DNA from: Aplectana chamaeleonis
Lineage: Eukaryota > Nematoda > Chromadorea > Rhabditida > Cosmocercidae
Reading direction: 5' to 3'
NCBI GenBank assembly: GCA_029168955.1
Contig: JAPDOI010000954.1
Coordinates: 183,686 to 247,685, forward strand
Length of the DNA stretch: 64,000 nucleotides
Shown here: one piece after another, positions 54,901 through 64,000 of the stretch
Layout: each line of letters starts with the position of its first letter
Numbering within the stretch: position 1 is the stretch's first letter
Position numbers and translations under genes: made by a program
Notes under the pieces: model-generated
Told to the model about the DNA's origin: nothing
Seen by the model: only the letters and a program-made list of their open reading frames with translations
Database searches by the model: none

Positions 54901-55740
54901 TTAGACCCGTAATCTATGAAAACTCGATAAGAGAACTCTAGATTATAGGTGGGCACACCCAATAATTCTGAAGGATTTGTTTTTAGAATGGTATTTCCGA
55001 AAACTCCGTCCTCAAATGTCGCGTTTTCCGCCCCCCCCCCCCTCAAAAAAATTATCATCAATGGGAAGCTTTGAATCAAATCTGTCAGAATCTTTTGAAA
55101 ATCATCTAATCAGCCTATTTCGGTTAATTAATTGTGGTGAGCGCGAAGCGCTCACCAGGATTTGGCTTTGATCTCTTCCCGCGCGGATGCCCTACAATGA
55201 GATCACCTATTCATACCGTCAACAGAGGTATGAAGCTGTACACTATTCGACGCGCTGCAAGAAATTACATACACGTGTGCAACTTTTCATCCCCAACTGG
55301 TCCCCGCTTTCTAAAGTTATGACCTCTCTTAGAAGTACGCAAAAACGTTCTCCACCACCGCCTCCGCCTCCGCCTCCACACTCCGTCCGTCGAAAACCAT
55401 TTTTTGGAAGGCGTGGACCAAATCGCCTCGAAAATTTGTGACTAAAGGTAATCGGCCACCGGAATGACGAAAATAATTGTCCAGAACTCACCATAATGAC
55501 TTCTGGGCCCTAACGGGCGTTTGAAACTCGAAACCGGCCTCTCAAGAATAGTTTATGAAAATGGTGGGTTTTCGTTATCAGTCATTGCTTTTTAGACTCC
55601 CATATAAACACCTTGCTCTCCAGGGTGGTGTACTGCTTGAACGTCCGGCTCGGAAGAGGACGCTGTGCGGGTTGATGTACTTGACCGCGGCGCGTGTTCG
55701 TTCAAAGCGCACCATCGATAAGAAAGGCGTCGCAGGATGT
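54901..55740. other. No gene; palindrome and (CCGCCT)n
   Basis: Contains the inverse copy of the 23-bp palindrome (55135-55157), a CCCCCCCCCC run near 55030 and a short CCGCCTCCGCCTCCGCCT run at 55358-55376. The frame 55555-55818 runs into the following array; its N-terminal part has no recognised domain. Confidence 0.5.
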
Positions 55741-55744
55741 GCTG

Positions 55745-58410
55745 AAGTGTCGGTTGACTATGTGAAGGACCTCGGTAGGGGTGTGCAGGACGTCGTAGAG
55801 ATGTGTGCAGGACCGTAGTAGGAGTGGACAGGACATCATGGGACGTGTGCAGGACCCACAGTAGGGGTGTGCAGGACGTCGTAGAATGTGTGCAGGGCCT
55901 CAGTAGGGAGTGTGCAGGGACATCATGGAACAGTGGTGCAAGACCTTAGTAAGGAGCGTGCAGGACATCATGGGACCTGTGCAGGACCTCAGTAAGGAGT
56001 GTGCAGGACATCATGGAACAGTGTTGCAGGACCGTAGTAGAGAGTGGACAGGACATCATGGGACGTGTGCAGGACCCCGAAGTAGGGGGTGTGCAGGAAG
56101 TCGTAGAATGTGTGCCAGGACCTCCAGTAAGGAGTGTGCAGGACATCATGGAACGTGTGCAGGACCGTAGTAGGAGTGGACAGGGACATCATGGGGACGT
56201 GTGCAGAACCCCAGTAGGGGTGTGCAGGACGTCTCGTAGAGAATGTGCAGGACCTCAGTAGGAGTGTGCGGGACATGCATGGGAACGTGTGCAAGACCTT
56301 AGTAGGAGTGTGCAGGACATCATGGGACCTGTGCAGGACCTCAGTAAGTGTGCAGGACATCATGGAACGTGTGCAAGACCTTAGTAGGAGTGTGCAGGAC
56401 ATCATGGGACCTGTGCAGGACCTCAGTAAGGAGTGTGCAGGACATCATGGGACCTGTGCAGGACCTCAGTAGGAGTGTGCAGGACATCATGGATCGTGTG
56501 CAAAGGACCTAGTAGGAGTGTGCAGGACATCATGGGACCTGTGCAGTGACCTCAGTAGGAGTGTGCAGGACATCATGGAACGTGTGCAGGACCGTATTAG
56601 AGTGGACAGGACATCATGGGACGTGTGCAGGACCCCAGTAGGGGTGTGCAGGACGTCGTAGAATGTGTGCGGGACCTCCAGTAGGAGTGTGCAGGACATC
56701 ATGGAACGATGTGCAGAGACCTTGAAGTAAGGAGTGTGCAGGACATCATGGGACCTGTGCAGGACCTCAGTAGGAGAGTGTGCAGGACATCCCAGGGAAC
56801 GTGTGCAGGACCGTAGTAGGAGTGGACAGGACATCATGGGACAGTGTGCAGGACCCCAGTAAGGAGGTGTGCAGGACGTGCGTAGAATGTGCGCAGGACC
56901 TCCCAGTAAGAGTGTGCCCAGGACATCATGGAACGTGTGCCAAGACCTTGAGTAGGAGTGTGCAGGACATCATGGGACCTGTGCAGGACCTCGCAGTAGG
57001 AGTGTGCAGGACATCATGGAACCTGTGCAGGACCTCCCAGTAGGAAGTGTGCAGGACATGTCATGGATGCGTGTGCAAGACCTTAGTAGGAGTGTGCAGG
57101 GACACCATGGGACACTGTGCAGGAACTCGAGTAGGAGTGTGCAGGACATCATTGTACGTGTGTGCAGGACCGCATGTAGGAGTGGGCAGGACATCATGTG
57201 GGACGCGTGTGCAGGGACCCCAGAAGGGGTGTGCAGGACATCATGGGACCTGTGCAGGACCTCAATGTAGGGGTGTGCAAGGACATCTCATGGATCGTGT
57301 GTGCAAGACCTTAGTAGGAGTGTGCAGGACACCATGGGACCTGTGCAGACCTCAGTAGGAGTGTGCAGGACATCATTGTACGTGTGCAGGACCACAGTAT
57401 TAGAACGTGGGCAGAGACATCATGGGACGTGTGTGCAAGACCTTAGTAGGGAGTGTGCAGGGACATCGATGGGACCTGTGCAGGACCTCAGTAAGGAGTG
57501 TGCAGGACATCATGGAACGGTATTGCAAGACCTTAGTAGGAGTGTGCAGGACATCATGGGACCTGTGCAGGACCTCAATGTAGGAGTGTGCAGGACATCA
57601 TGGAACCTGTGCAGGACCTCAGTAGGAGTGTGCAGGACATCATGGATCGTGTGCAAGACCTTAGTAGGAGTGTGCAGGACACCATGGGACCTGTGCAGGA
57701 ACTCAGTAGAGAGTGTGCAGGACATCACAATTGTACGTGTGCAGGACCGTAGTAGGAGTGGGCAAGGACATCATGGGACGTGTGCAGGACCCCAGAAGGG
57801 GGTGTGCAGGACATCAGGGGACCTGTGCAGGACCTCAGTAGGGTGTGCAGGACATCATGGGATCGTGTGCAAGACCTTAGTAGGAGTGTGCAGGACACCA
57901 TGGGACCTGTGCAGGACCTCAGTAGGGGTGTGCAGGACATCACATTGTACGTGCCAGGACCATGAAGTAGAAGTGGGCAGGGACATCATGGGACGTGTGC
58001 AGGACCCCAGAAGGGGTGTGCAGTAGACATCATGGGACCTGTGTGCAGGACCTCCAGTAGGGGTGTGCAGGACATCATGGATCGTGTGCAAGACCTTAGT
58101 AAGGAGTGTGCAGGACACCATGGGACCTGTGCGGGACCTCAGTAAGTGTGCAAGGACATGGTGGCGCGTGTGCGGGACCGTAGTAGACGTGGGCAAGACA
58201 TCATGGGACGATGTGCCAGGACCGTAGAACGGGCAAGACATCATGGGACGTGCAGGACCTCAGAAGGGGTGTGCAGGACGTCGAGAAAGAATGTGTGCAG
58301 GATCTCAGTAGGGAGAGTGCAGGACATCATGGAACGTGTGCAGGACCTTAGTAGGAGTGTGCAGAACATCAAAGGACGTGCGCAGGACCTCCGTTTAATG
58401 TCCAGGACAC
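55745..58410 (+). repeat. 42-bp array, GTGTGCAGGACATCATGG type
   Basis: About 60 units. A common form is AGTGTGCAGGACATCATGGA + ACGTGTGCAAGACCTTAGTA + GG, 42 bp, again two 21-bp halves. Variants ACATCATGGGACCT, ACGTCGTAGAATGT and ACACCATGGG alternate without strict order. Single-base insertions are frequent. The frame of 241 codons at 57301-58026 and its neighbours are artefacts of the 3n period. Confidence 0.95.
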
Positions 58411-59305
58411 CGTATGCAAGTCATGCCTCCGAAGATCAAGCAACTCCAGCGATAATAGGCAATTGCGCCAGAACAAGGCTATTGTAATCTCACTCGAGTT
58501 GGCTCTAAAATTTTCTAAGTTCTGACTCCGAATTCGCTACATCTTTCACTACCGCTGGTGTTGTTTTTCTGCTTGTAGTCCAGGCAGATCCTCAACTGCT
58601 TTGACCTCTGGAGAAGGACGGTGTGTGAATGAAGACACACCGCTCTTTCACTTCTTTTATCTTTATCATTGTTGACTCAATTGGGTATCATCAAATTTGT
58701 TTAAGAGAGCCGAATAACATCATTCCTAAGGTTACGGTAGTCCTTTTCTAAGCGCACTTAACTATCGTTCGTGCTGGAAATCAATTTCCATTTTCAGGCT
58801 CAATTTTATGGATTGAGCCCGGTAGACCACACTGGTAAACTTTGGCGCGTCAAAAATGTTGGACGATGAGTGTTGGAAGGCGTCAAAGATTAATATCTCG
58901 CCACCAATTCTCACCAGTCATCTAGCACTTTTTTCCTAGAATGTTGGTGCGACCGTAAGACAACAGGAAAAATAGTTACGGCACGAACTCCACATGCAAA
59001 AAACTCTGAAAATGATTTTGGCGCGAAATTCAAATTCCTGTATTTACAATGTATTCTGATTGACTTTTCTTTAATGAAGAAGGGAGTTGAAAGAAGAATG
59101 AAGGTTTTTTCATGGAGGCCCCTTCAACATTTTCGTTCACTAGAGGGGCCAAGCTACGCAAAAACATGAAAAAATAATATGCTTGGTTTTTCTGCGCGTA
59201 CGATGTATTTAACTATCGTTCTTGGTCCGAATCAGGACATATGGGCCGGCGCAGACGAGCCACGTCAGCAAGAACCGGTGAAGTTTGGCTAAGAGCATGA
59301 CTGAG
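58411..59305. other. No gene recognised
   Basis: AT-rich spacer with short frames only. GGCGCG(A/T) words appear at 58840 and 59020. No RNA gene was seen. Confidence 0.4.
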
Positions 59306-59308
59306 CCT

Positions 59309-59515
59309 GGGTCTATCCTAGAACCCGGGGTGAGGCCACCCAAGACTCATAGAAATGATGGAAAAATTCTGATAAAAGATGTCTGATACTGCTATCAATC
59401 ATTGTTTTTATAGAAACTTCATGAAAATACTCCGACTGGTAGACTTACCAATGGGGTGGTTCATTTCACTTCTGTCTTGAATGGTGGGTGCCCCCTCTCC
59501 CCCCCGTCTGAGAGA
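59309..59515. mobile_element. Diverged inverted relative of the satellite-embedded MITE
   Basis: GGTCTATCCTAGAACCC at the left, GATAAAAGATGTCTGATACT, GGTGGTTCATTTCACTTCTG and GTCTTGAATGGTGGGTGCCC in order match the reverse complement of 49198-49403. This shows the MITE is dispersed outside the satellite. Confidence 0.7.
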
Positions 59516-59760
59516 TTGTGCCCCAACCCTGTACAATTGGGTCATTTTAAAACTCATTTCTTCATTTTCTCGACTTTTAAATTCAAAAAAGTATATGCCT
59601 TGTATCTTGTCTGCTTAGGAAGCCGCGTTGCAACTATTATCTTGTAATCCTAGCAGCTAAGTTTCTTCATTTCTACCACTATGTTTGAAAGAAAAACAAC
59701 TTGCCTTTTGGAGCTTGACGATATTGTAGAAGGAAACCACTTGTAAAAAGTTGTGAAATT

Positions 59761-60585
59761 TTCTCTGAAAAGTTGGGCTCTGCAGAAAAAAGGTCAAGGA
59801 TTTGGCATTGCTCCTAAATGTCGTGAAATTGTCTTATTGGATTTGGCTCTCAAACTTGATTTTTCAAATGTAGTGAAATTGTCGAATTGATTTGGCTGTG
59901 ATGATACTATATGCAGATAACATAATCATTAAATGTAGTGAAATTGTTGCAAACGGATTTGGCAGGAGCTGTATCACTTATCACAGTCAAATCACGCGTT
60001 CAGAAGGGTTTTCCTTGGAGCGCATATTGAATCGAATGAGAACAGGAATAAACCTAGCAGCAAAAACGTTTCCTATACAATGCGAACCGTGAAAGCGTTG
60101 AAGGACTTACGAAGACATAGTCAGTAGCGAGTAAATTGCATGTTAGATTTCGTTTTCATGAATTTTATCTCATCGGTGAGGGAAGGTCACAGGTACCTGA
60201 AAAGGCCACACTGAAAAGGCGAGAATAGCATTTGGAAAACCTTAATTCCTAGCCCATAAGGCCACGTTTCGTTCAGCATTGTTGACTGAGGATTCATTAT
60301 TTTTTCTTCTTTTGTCTTTCATTCGCTCGCCAGAGGACCTTCTGACGCATACCTGATTTGACTGTGATAATTGATAGAGCTCCTGCCAAATCCGTTTGCA
60401 ACAATTTCACTTTACATTTAATGATTATGTTATCTGCATATAGTATCATCACAGCCAAATCAATTCGACAATTTCACTACATTTGAAAAAATCAAGTTTA
60501 GGAGCCAAATCCAATAAGACAATTTCACGACATTTAGGAGCAATGCCAAATCCCTGACCTTTTCTGCGGAGCCCAACTTTCAGAA
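59761..60585. mobile_element. Long foldback element, arms of about 245 bp
   Basis: 59761-60007 and 60336-60585 are close reverse complements (GGATTTGGCATTGCTCCTAA, GGCTGTGATGATACTATATG, CAAACGGATTTGGCAGGAGC). Each arm contains three GTGAAATTGT words spaced about 45-75 bp. The spacer (60008-60335) has a small frame with no domain. Confidence 0.9.
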
Positions 60586-60795
60586 ATTCTTAGTTGTACT
60601 CTTGCATCGCTTATGTCAGTTCAATTTTTATTCTACAGAAGGCATGACCACTGCCCGCAGATTTTTGTCGCAATGCCCAGAGTCTCGAGATGACGGAAAA
60701 TACTCTGATATTATGCGTGTATGCATATTAATAAAAATTTTACAATTTGCATAATGCATCTGGTCATACCTGCCATTTATGCGTGTATAAAATCG
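60586..60795. other. No gene recognised
   Basis: Short AT-rich stretch with no feature seen. Confidence 0.4.
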
Positions 60796-60859
60796 TCCGG
60801 GCTATTGCGCTCGAATCATGCTGTCCGCGACGCGCTGGACCAGGCGAGCGCCGGCAGGA

Positions 60860-62229
60860 TTAGGCCTCTTTCAGAGTTCGATCGCTCCTGCGACGCGATC
60901 GTGGGCACGGCGACGCGACCGTCGCGTCGCTGCGGAAATCGCAGATTTTTGGAAGTGTGAAGGCCCAATCGCGGAAGTTGGCGACCCCGCACTTTTACGT
61001 ACACATTCTAATTGACGCCTATTTCATGTTCGCGCTCCGGCACTGGGAGAGGAGATCTACGGGAGAAATTGACGGTTTGGAGGATCTACAGGAAGTATAT
61101 TGTACTACAGATGAACGAATAAAGAAGATGATGAGGTGAACTAATGGAGTAATCGCCGCTCTGCAGCCGCAGACGCAAATGTTTTGCCGTCATTTCAAAT
61201 GTACTGAACGCAATAAACACCTACAAACCTCAAATATGACGCCAGACATTCTTTCTCAGGATCACCAACATGTTTTAGACAAAGTATTGACAATGTTGCT
61301 GGTATGAAAGCGCTTCTCTCATCTCACGGTGCGCTCTCAGTCGGCTCTTCGGAGCCGGACCTGGAAGGTGGCCCTCAAGTCCACTCACCTAAAGATCCAC
61401 CGGATATCGGAGGATAAATTTTTGTCGCCGAGAGGAGGGTTCCTCACGGCTCGAGGAGGAGGTGGTACCCAACCGTTGGGGCCATCTCCCCACGGCCCAC
61501 GGTGGGTGCATCCCACTGCGGACGCCGTGGCGGTGGGGTCACCCCCTCCGGTGGGGACCCCGAAAGGGGATTACCCCCAGTGTGGCATGTCCCCAGGGGT
61601 CCCCTGTGTGAACCCCGGAAAAAGTGTATCCCTGTAAAAACAGGTTAGGTTACCGCCTACACCGGAAATTGAAATTCCCTCCCAAATCCCGAGTTCTGTT
61701 CAACTGCAGTGCTAGTATACCTGTTAAAAACATGTTAGGTTTCCGGTCATTCCGTTCATCTACAGCTGATAGCAGTAGATCCACCAGGTAACTGCAGTAG
61801 ATGACCTCTCCCAGTGTCGGAGCGGTAAGTCAGCGCAATTGGTTTGTCGTTTACGATAAAAAAGGTGCATTGTGGTTCATTGTCATTTTATGATAATAAC
61901 TCATTTATGATCTAAAATTGAGTTTGTGTTATGATTGTTTTGCTCTACTCTATACTTATTTCTGCCTGAATCAACGCGAAAAAAAGAGGAATTTGAGCGA
62001 GGACAAATGTAGAAGCGGTCGCCGCGATCGGTCGCGTCGCCGTGCACTGCACGGCGACGCGATCCTGGCTTCACGCTCTCCAGTCGCCCAATCGCGCGAT
62101 TGGGCGACTTTCCTGGCGATCTTGTCTGAAAGGCGGGCGACCTTGATCAGCGCGACGCGACCAGATCGATACACAGTAAGTTTTCATTCGATCGCGTCGC
62201 AGAGCGATCGAACTCTGAAAGAGGCCTAA
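60860..62229. mobile_element. Harbinger/Tourist-like element, about 1.37 kb, non-autonomous
   Basis: TTA-GGCCTCTTTCAGAGTTCGAT at the left is mirrored at the right by ATCGAACTCTGAAAGAGGCC-TAA. The TIR continues inward for about 39 bp in total (GCGACGCGATCG). The insertion site is confirmed by the uninterrupted copy of the flanks at 53545-53600. The interior has GC-rich GCGACGCGACC words near the ends and a GC-rich, Gly/Pro-coding stretch (61430-61620), but no transposase. PIF/Harbinger is inferred from GGCC ends and the TWA target site. Confidence 0.85.
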
Positions 62230-63050
62230 GGTTTTCTAGGCTCCGTAGAATACGTCGGCATCAAATAAGTGGAGATTTCTTTGCGTTAAGCGCGTCACGG
62301 CGGCGCAGCGTTCCACCGTAGCGCGCCTCTGTGCTCACCTTTCAAGCCAGGGAAGTGCAAGTGTGGTGAGATCAATAAATAATGCCAGACTTTTAGAAAA
62401 AGAAAAAAAAAAACATTTAGCGCGCAGTTAGTTGAATGCGCATTTGCTAATTGATTTTCATCATTTTTATGGAGACTTGAATCGGTCAAAGACACACTGG
62501 AACGCCTAAAACCTGCCGAACTTAAGAGGCAAAGTTCACACGACAATTTTTGTTCTCGAGTCTTCTACTTAAAAACCTGCGGTGGGCACCATGTGGTAGC
62601 TGAAATCACGAGGAAAAGGCGAAGATGCACTCAAAACGCTCTATTTCAGTGAAATAACTTGTGGTCTGGGCTAGTCCGGAAGGCGTCTTCCTCTGAGGAA
62701 AACTCACCGCAATTCTCCGCAAACCTGCCGAGGAGTCGTAGCTCATCAGGAGCCGACTTCGGCAGGTTCCAAGGGGCCGACTGAATATTGGCTTATACTT
62801 GAAGCATGAATTTCATGTAAGCTTCCCCGCTGGCAAGCTTGTCAGCTGCAAAATTTGGGAAGGGGGATAAAGCCCTCTATCATTTCTCTCTCACCTCACA
62901 TGAAGGAGGGCAATCTGGCTCCAAGGCACCTCCAATCAATGACAGGGGCGCCTTTGGTGAACTTGAGGTAGGCCTAATCGTCTGTCCACCCAGCACAGAG
63001 GCGTATCGTGTTGAAGATCTGCAGCCAGTCCTGGCGAAAAAGTCACGTAA
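62230..63050. other. Right flank repeat remnant, then unassigned DNA
   Basis: 62230-62265 is the continuation of the GC-rich dispersed repeat (see 53455). The rest has a poly-A run at about 62400 and no recognised gene. Short frames on both strands lack domains. Confidence 0.4.
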
Positions 63051-63051
63051 C

Positions 63052-63310
63052 CAAACCGCATGGGCGGCGGTTTAAATCTCACCCCGAGAATCGAAACAAT
63101 GCGCCGGCCGCGCCTGTGCTTAAACGTTTTTTCTTGACACGCTCACGGACATAACTATATGGTTGAATCCGCGGCCTGTGTCCTCAGAAAAAACATGTAA
63201 ATTCAAACCGCGGCTGGCGTGGCGGTTTAAATCTCAATCTCCGGGAATCAGAAACGCCGCGCCGGCCGCGGGTTCGAATTTAAACGTTTTTTCTTGAGGA
63301 CACAGGCCTG
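63052..63310. mobile_element. Inverted/direct repeat block (MITE-like)
   Basis: GGCGGTTTAAATCTCA...GAGAATC...GCGCCGGCCGCG...TTTAAACGTTTTTTCTTG occurs twice (63063-63140 and 63222-63297). 63172-63222 (GGCCTGTGTCCTCAGAAAAA) is also the reverse complement of 63258-63309, giving a hairpin of about 45-bp arms. It may be nested or duplicated copies of one small element. Confidence 0.6.
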
Positions 63311-63471
63311 GTTTCAACCTCGTAGGCCACGCGGGTTCGATCAGTCGTTCAACGTGCGCGTTCCCGGTACACCAATACCGGAACAGGCTTGTGGTGTAGG
63401 TGACCCAATGGAAGAAAATTGCGCTTCGCCGCATTGCTGTGGTAGAAATCTATCGGAAAACTATGTTCCTA

Positions 63472-64000
63472 CCAGGTTGTTCAATAAGTTTTGTCCGTTC
63501 AACAAGAAAAACACAGTTTGTGGTTCAAAATACACTTTATTATTCAGTATAATCTCCCTAAACATTAATACACTTCAAAAAACCAAAAAAATACAAGTCT
63601 CACTCCATAGTGATGAATCGACGCAACAAAATCCACTTTATCTTTTTTAAAACGCTCCAAATGTTGCTGGAGAAAGTCGCATTCGAATGTGTTTTGTTCC
63701 ATTGTTAGCGAACGCGGCACCCATTGTGCACACAGCTTTCCTAAAACCCAAAATTTCACTCAAAATATGGCTCACACTGCCTAATGAGATGTGTAAAGCC
63801 TTCTACTAAATTTCTCTGTCGATCGACGATCTTCCAGAACTATAATGTCCTGTATTTTGGCTATGATTACTGGTGTTGATGCGCATTTTGGACGTCTCTT
63901 CACGTGGAGTCGTGCGTTCAGGCTTGTACGACCACGTTTAAATTTAGGCAACCCATCTTTTCTACAGTTCTAGTTGTAGGTGAACAAAAATTATAAATTT
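63472..64000 (-). mobile_element. Decayed mariner element, cut by the window end
   Basis: The 3' end is CCAGGTTGTTCAATAAGTTT preceded by TA (63470-63471), a mariner-type terminus at a TA site. On the minus strand, pieces in three frames read FKRGRTSLN (about 63940), STPVIIAKIQDIIVLEDRRS (about 63880-63820), LGSVSHILSEILGFRK (about 63790-63740) and LCAQWVPRSLTMEQ (about 63735-63690), then LQQHLERFKKDKVDFVASIHHYG. These follow the mariner transposase order (helix-turn-helix, linker with WVPHxLT, start of the catalytic domain). The first catalytic Asp is not visible because the TGDE segment seems deleted. It resembles cecropia-type or hookworm mariners by memory only. Confidence 0.8.

Noticed and set aside
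57301..58026. 241-codon frame with VQDIMGPVQDLSRS repeats
   Set aside because: Same reason: a 42-bp array read in one phase. There is no start context, and frames of similar length run on the opposite strand.

Overview
This is a gene-poor, repeat-dense stretch of a eukaryotic nuclear genome, and I found no convincing host protein-coding gene. The best lineage clue is a 22-nt sequence at 20912-20933 that matches the nematode SL1 spliced leader at 20 of 22 positions and sits at the 5' end of a retrotransposon. A BEL/Pao-style gag, jockey/CR1-type non-LTR elements and a mariner fragment fit a nematode. The overall style (large intergenic repeats, tandem arrays, many foldback elements) suggests a parasitic strongylid such as a hookworm, but that is only a guess.

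Layout. 0.9-1.6 kb is an (ATT)n tract. 1.9-8 kb holds small inverted-repeat elements. 8.7-10.5 kb is a pyrimidine-rich tract leading into a gag-like reading frame (10598-13105) broken only by two in-frame stop codons. 15-20 kb holds foldbacks, TTCGAATA-type repeats and short palindromic MITEs. 20.14-28.08 kb is a three-layer nest: a small TIR element (TA flanks) contains a non-LTR retrotransposon (20276-27703, 10-bp target duplication), which contains an SL1-headed CR1-like retrotransposon (20912 to about 25050). 28.1-29.2 kb is a GGCGGATC minisatellite fused to a TIR-type repeat. 29.8-30.8 kb is a 42-bp tandem array. 31.1-31.75 kb is a Tourist-like MITE. 33333-36936 (+) and 37185-40768 (-) are two more full-length copies of the retrotransposon family seen at 20276, tail to tail, each with an 11-bp target duplication. 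41.3-42.6 kb holds two foldback elements. 43.0-43.5 kb, 44.6-50.0 kb and 55.7-58.4 kb are further 42-bp arrays. 51.05-51.6 and 59.76-60.59 kb are long hairpin-forming inverted repeats. 60860-62229 is a Harbinger/Tourist-like element whose empty insertion site is preserved elsewhere in the window. The window ends inside a decayed mariner on the minus strand.

How the parts relate. The three related non-LTR copies (20276, 33333, 37185) share a 5' start around CCGAGATG, a 2A-like ribosome-skipping motif (GVERNPGP or a degraded form), a C4HC3 PHD-like finger (clear in one copy, degraded in the others), an APE endonuclease, a YADD reverse transcriptase, a cysteine/histidine knuckle near the C-terminus and a (GAA)n tail. 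All are mutated, but the target duplications define their ends exactly. The tandem arrays at 5.7, 29.8, 42.1, 43.0, 44.6 and 55.7 kb look like one superfamily: the five with a measurable unit keep a period of about 42 bp, and most carry a GACGTC or GGAC-type core, in both orientations. Long translated frames inside these arrays arise because 42 is a multiple of three; I do not call them genes.

All comparisons were made by eye. Family names rest on motifs and target-site structure, not on a database search.
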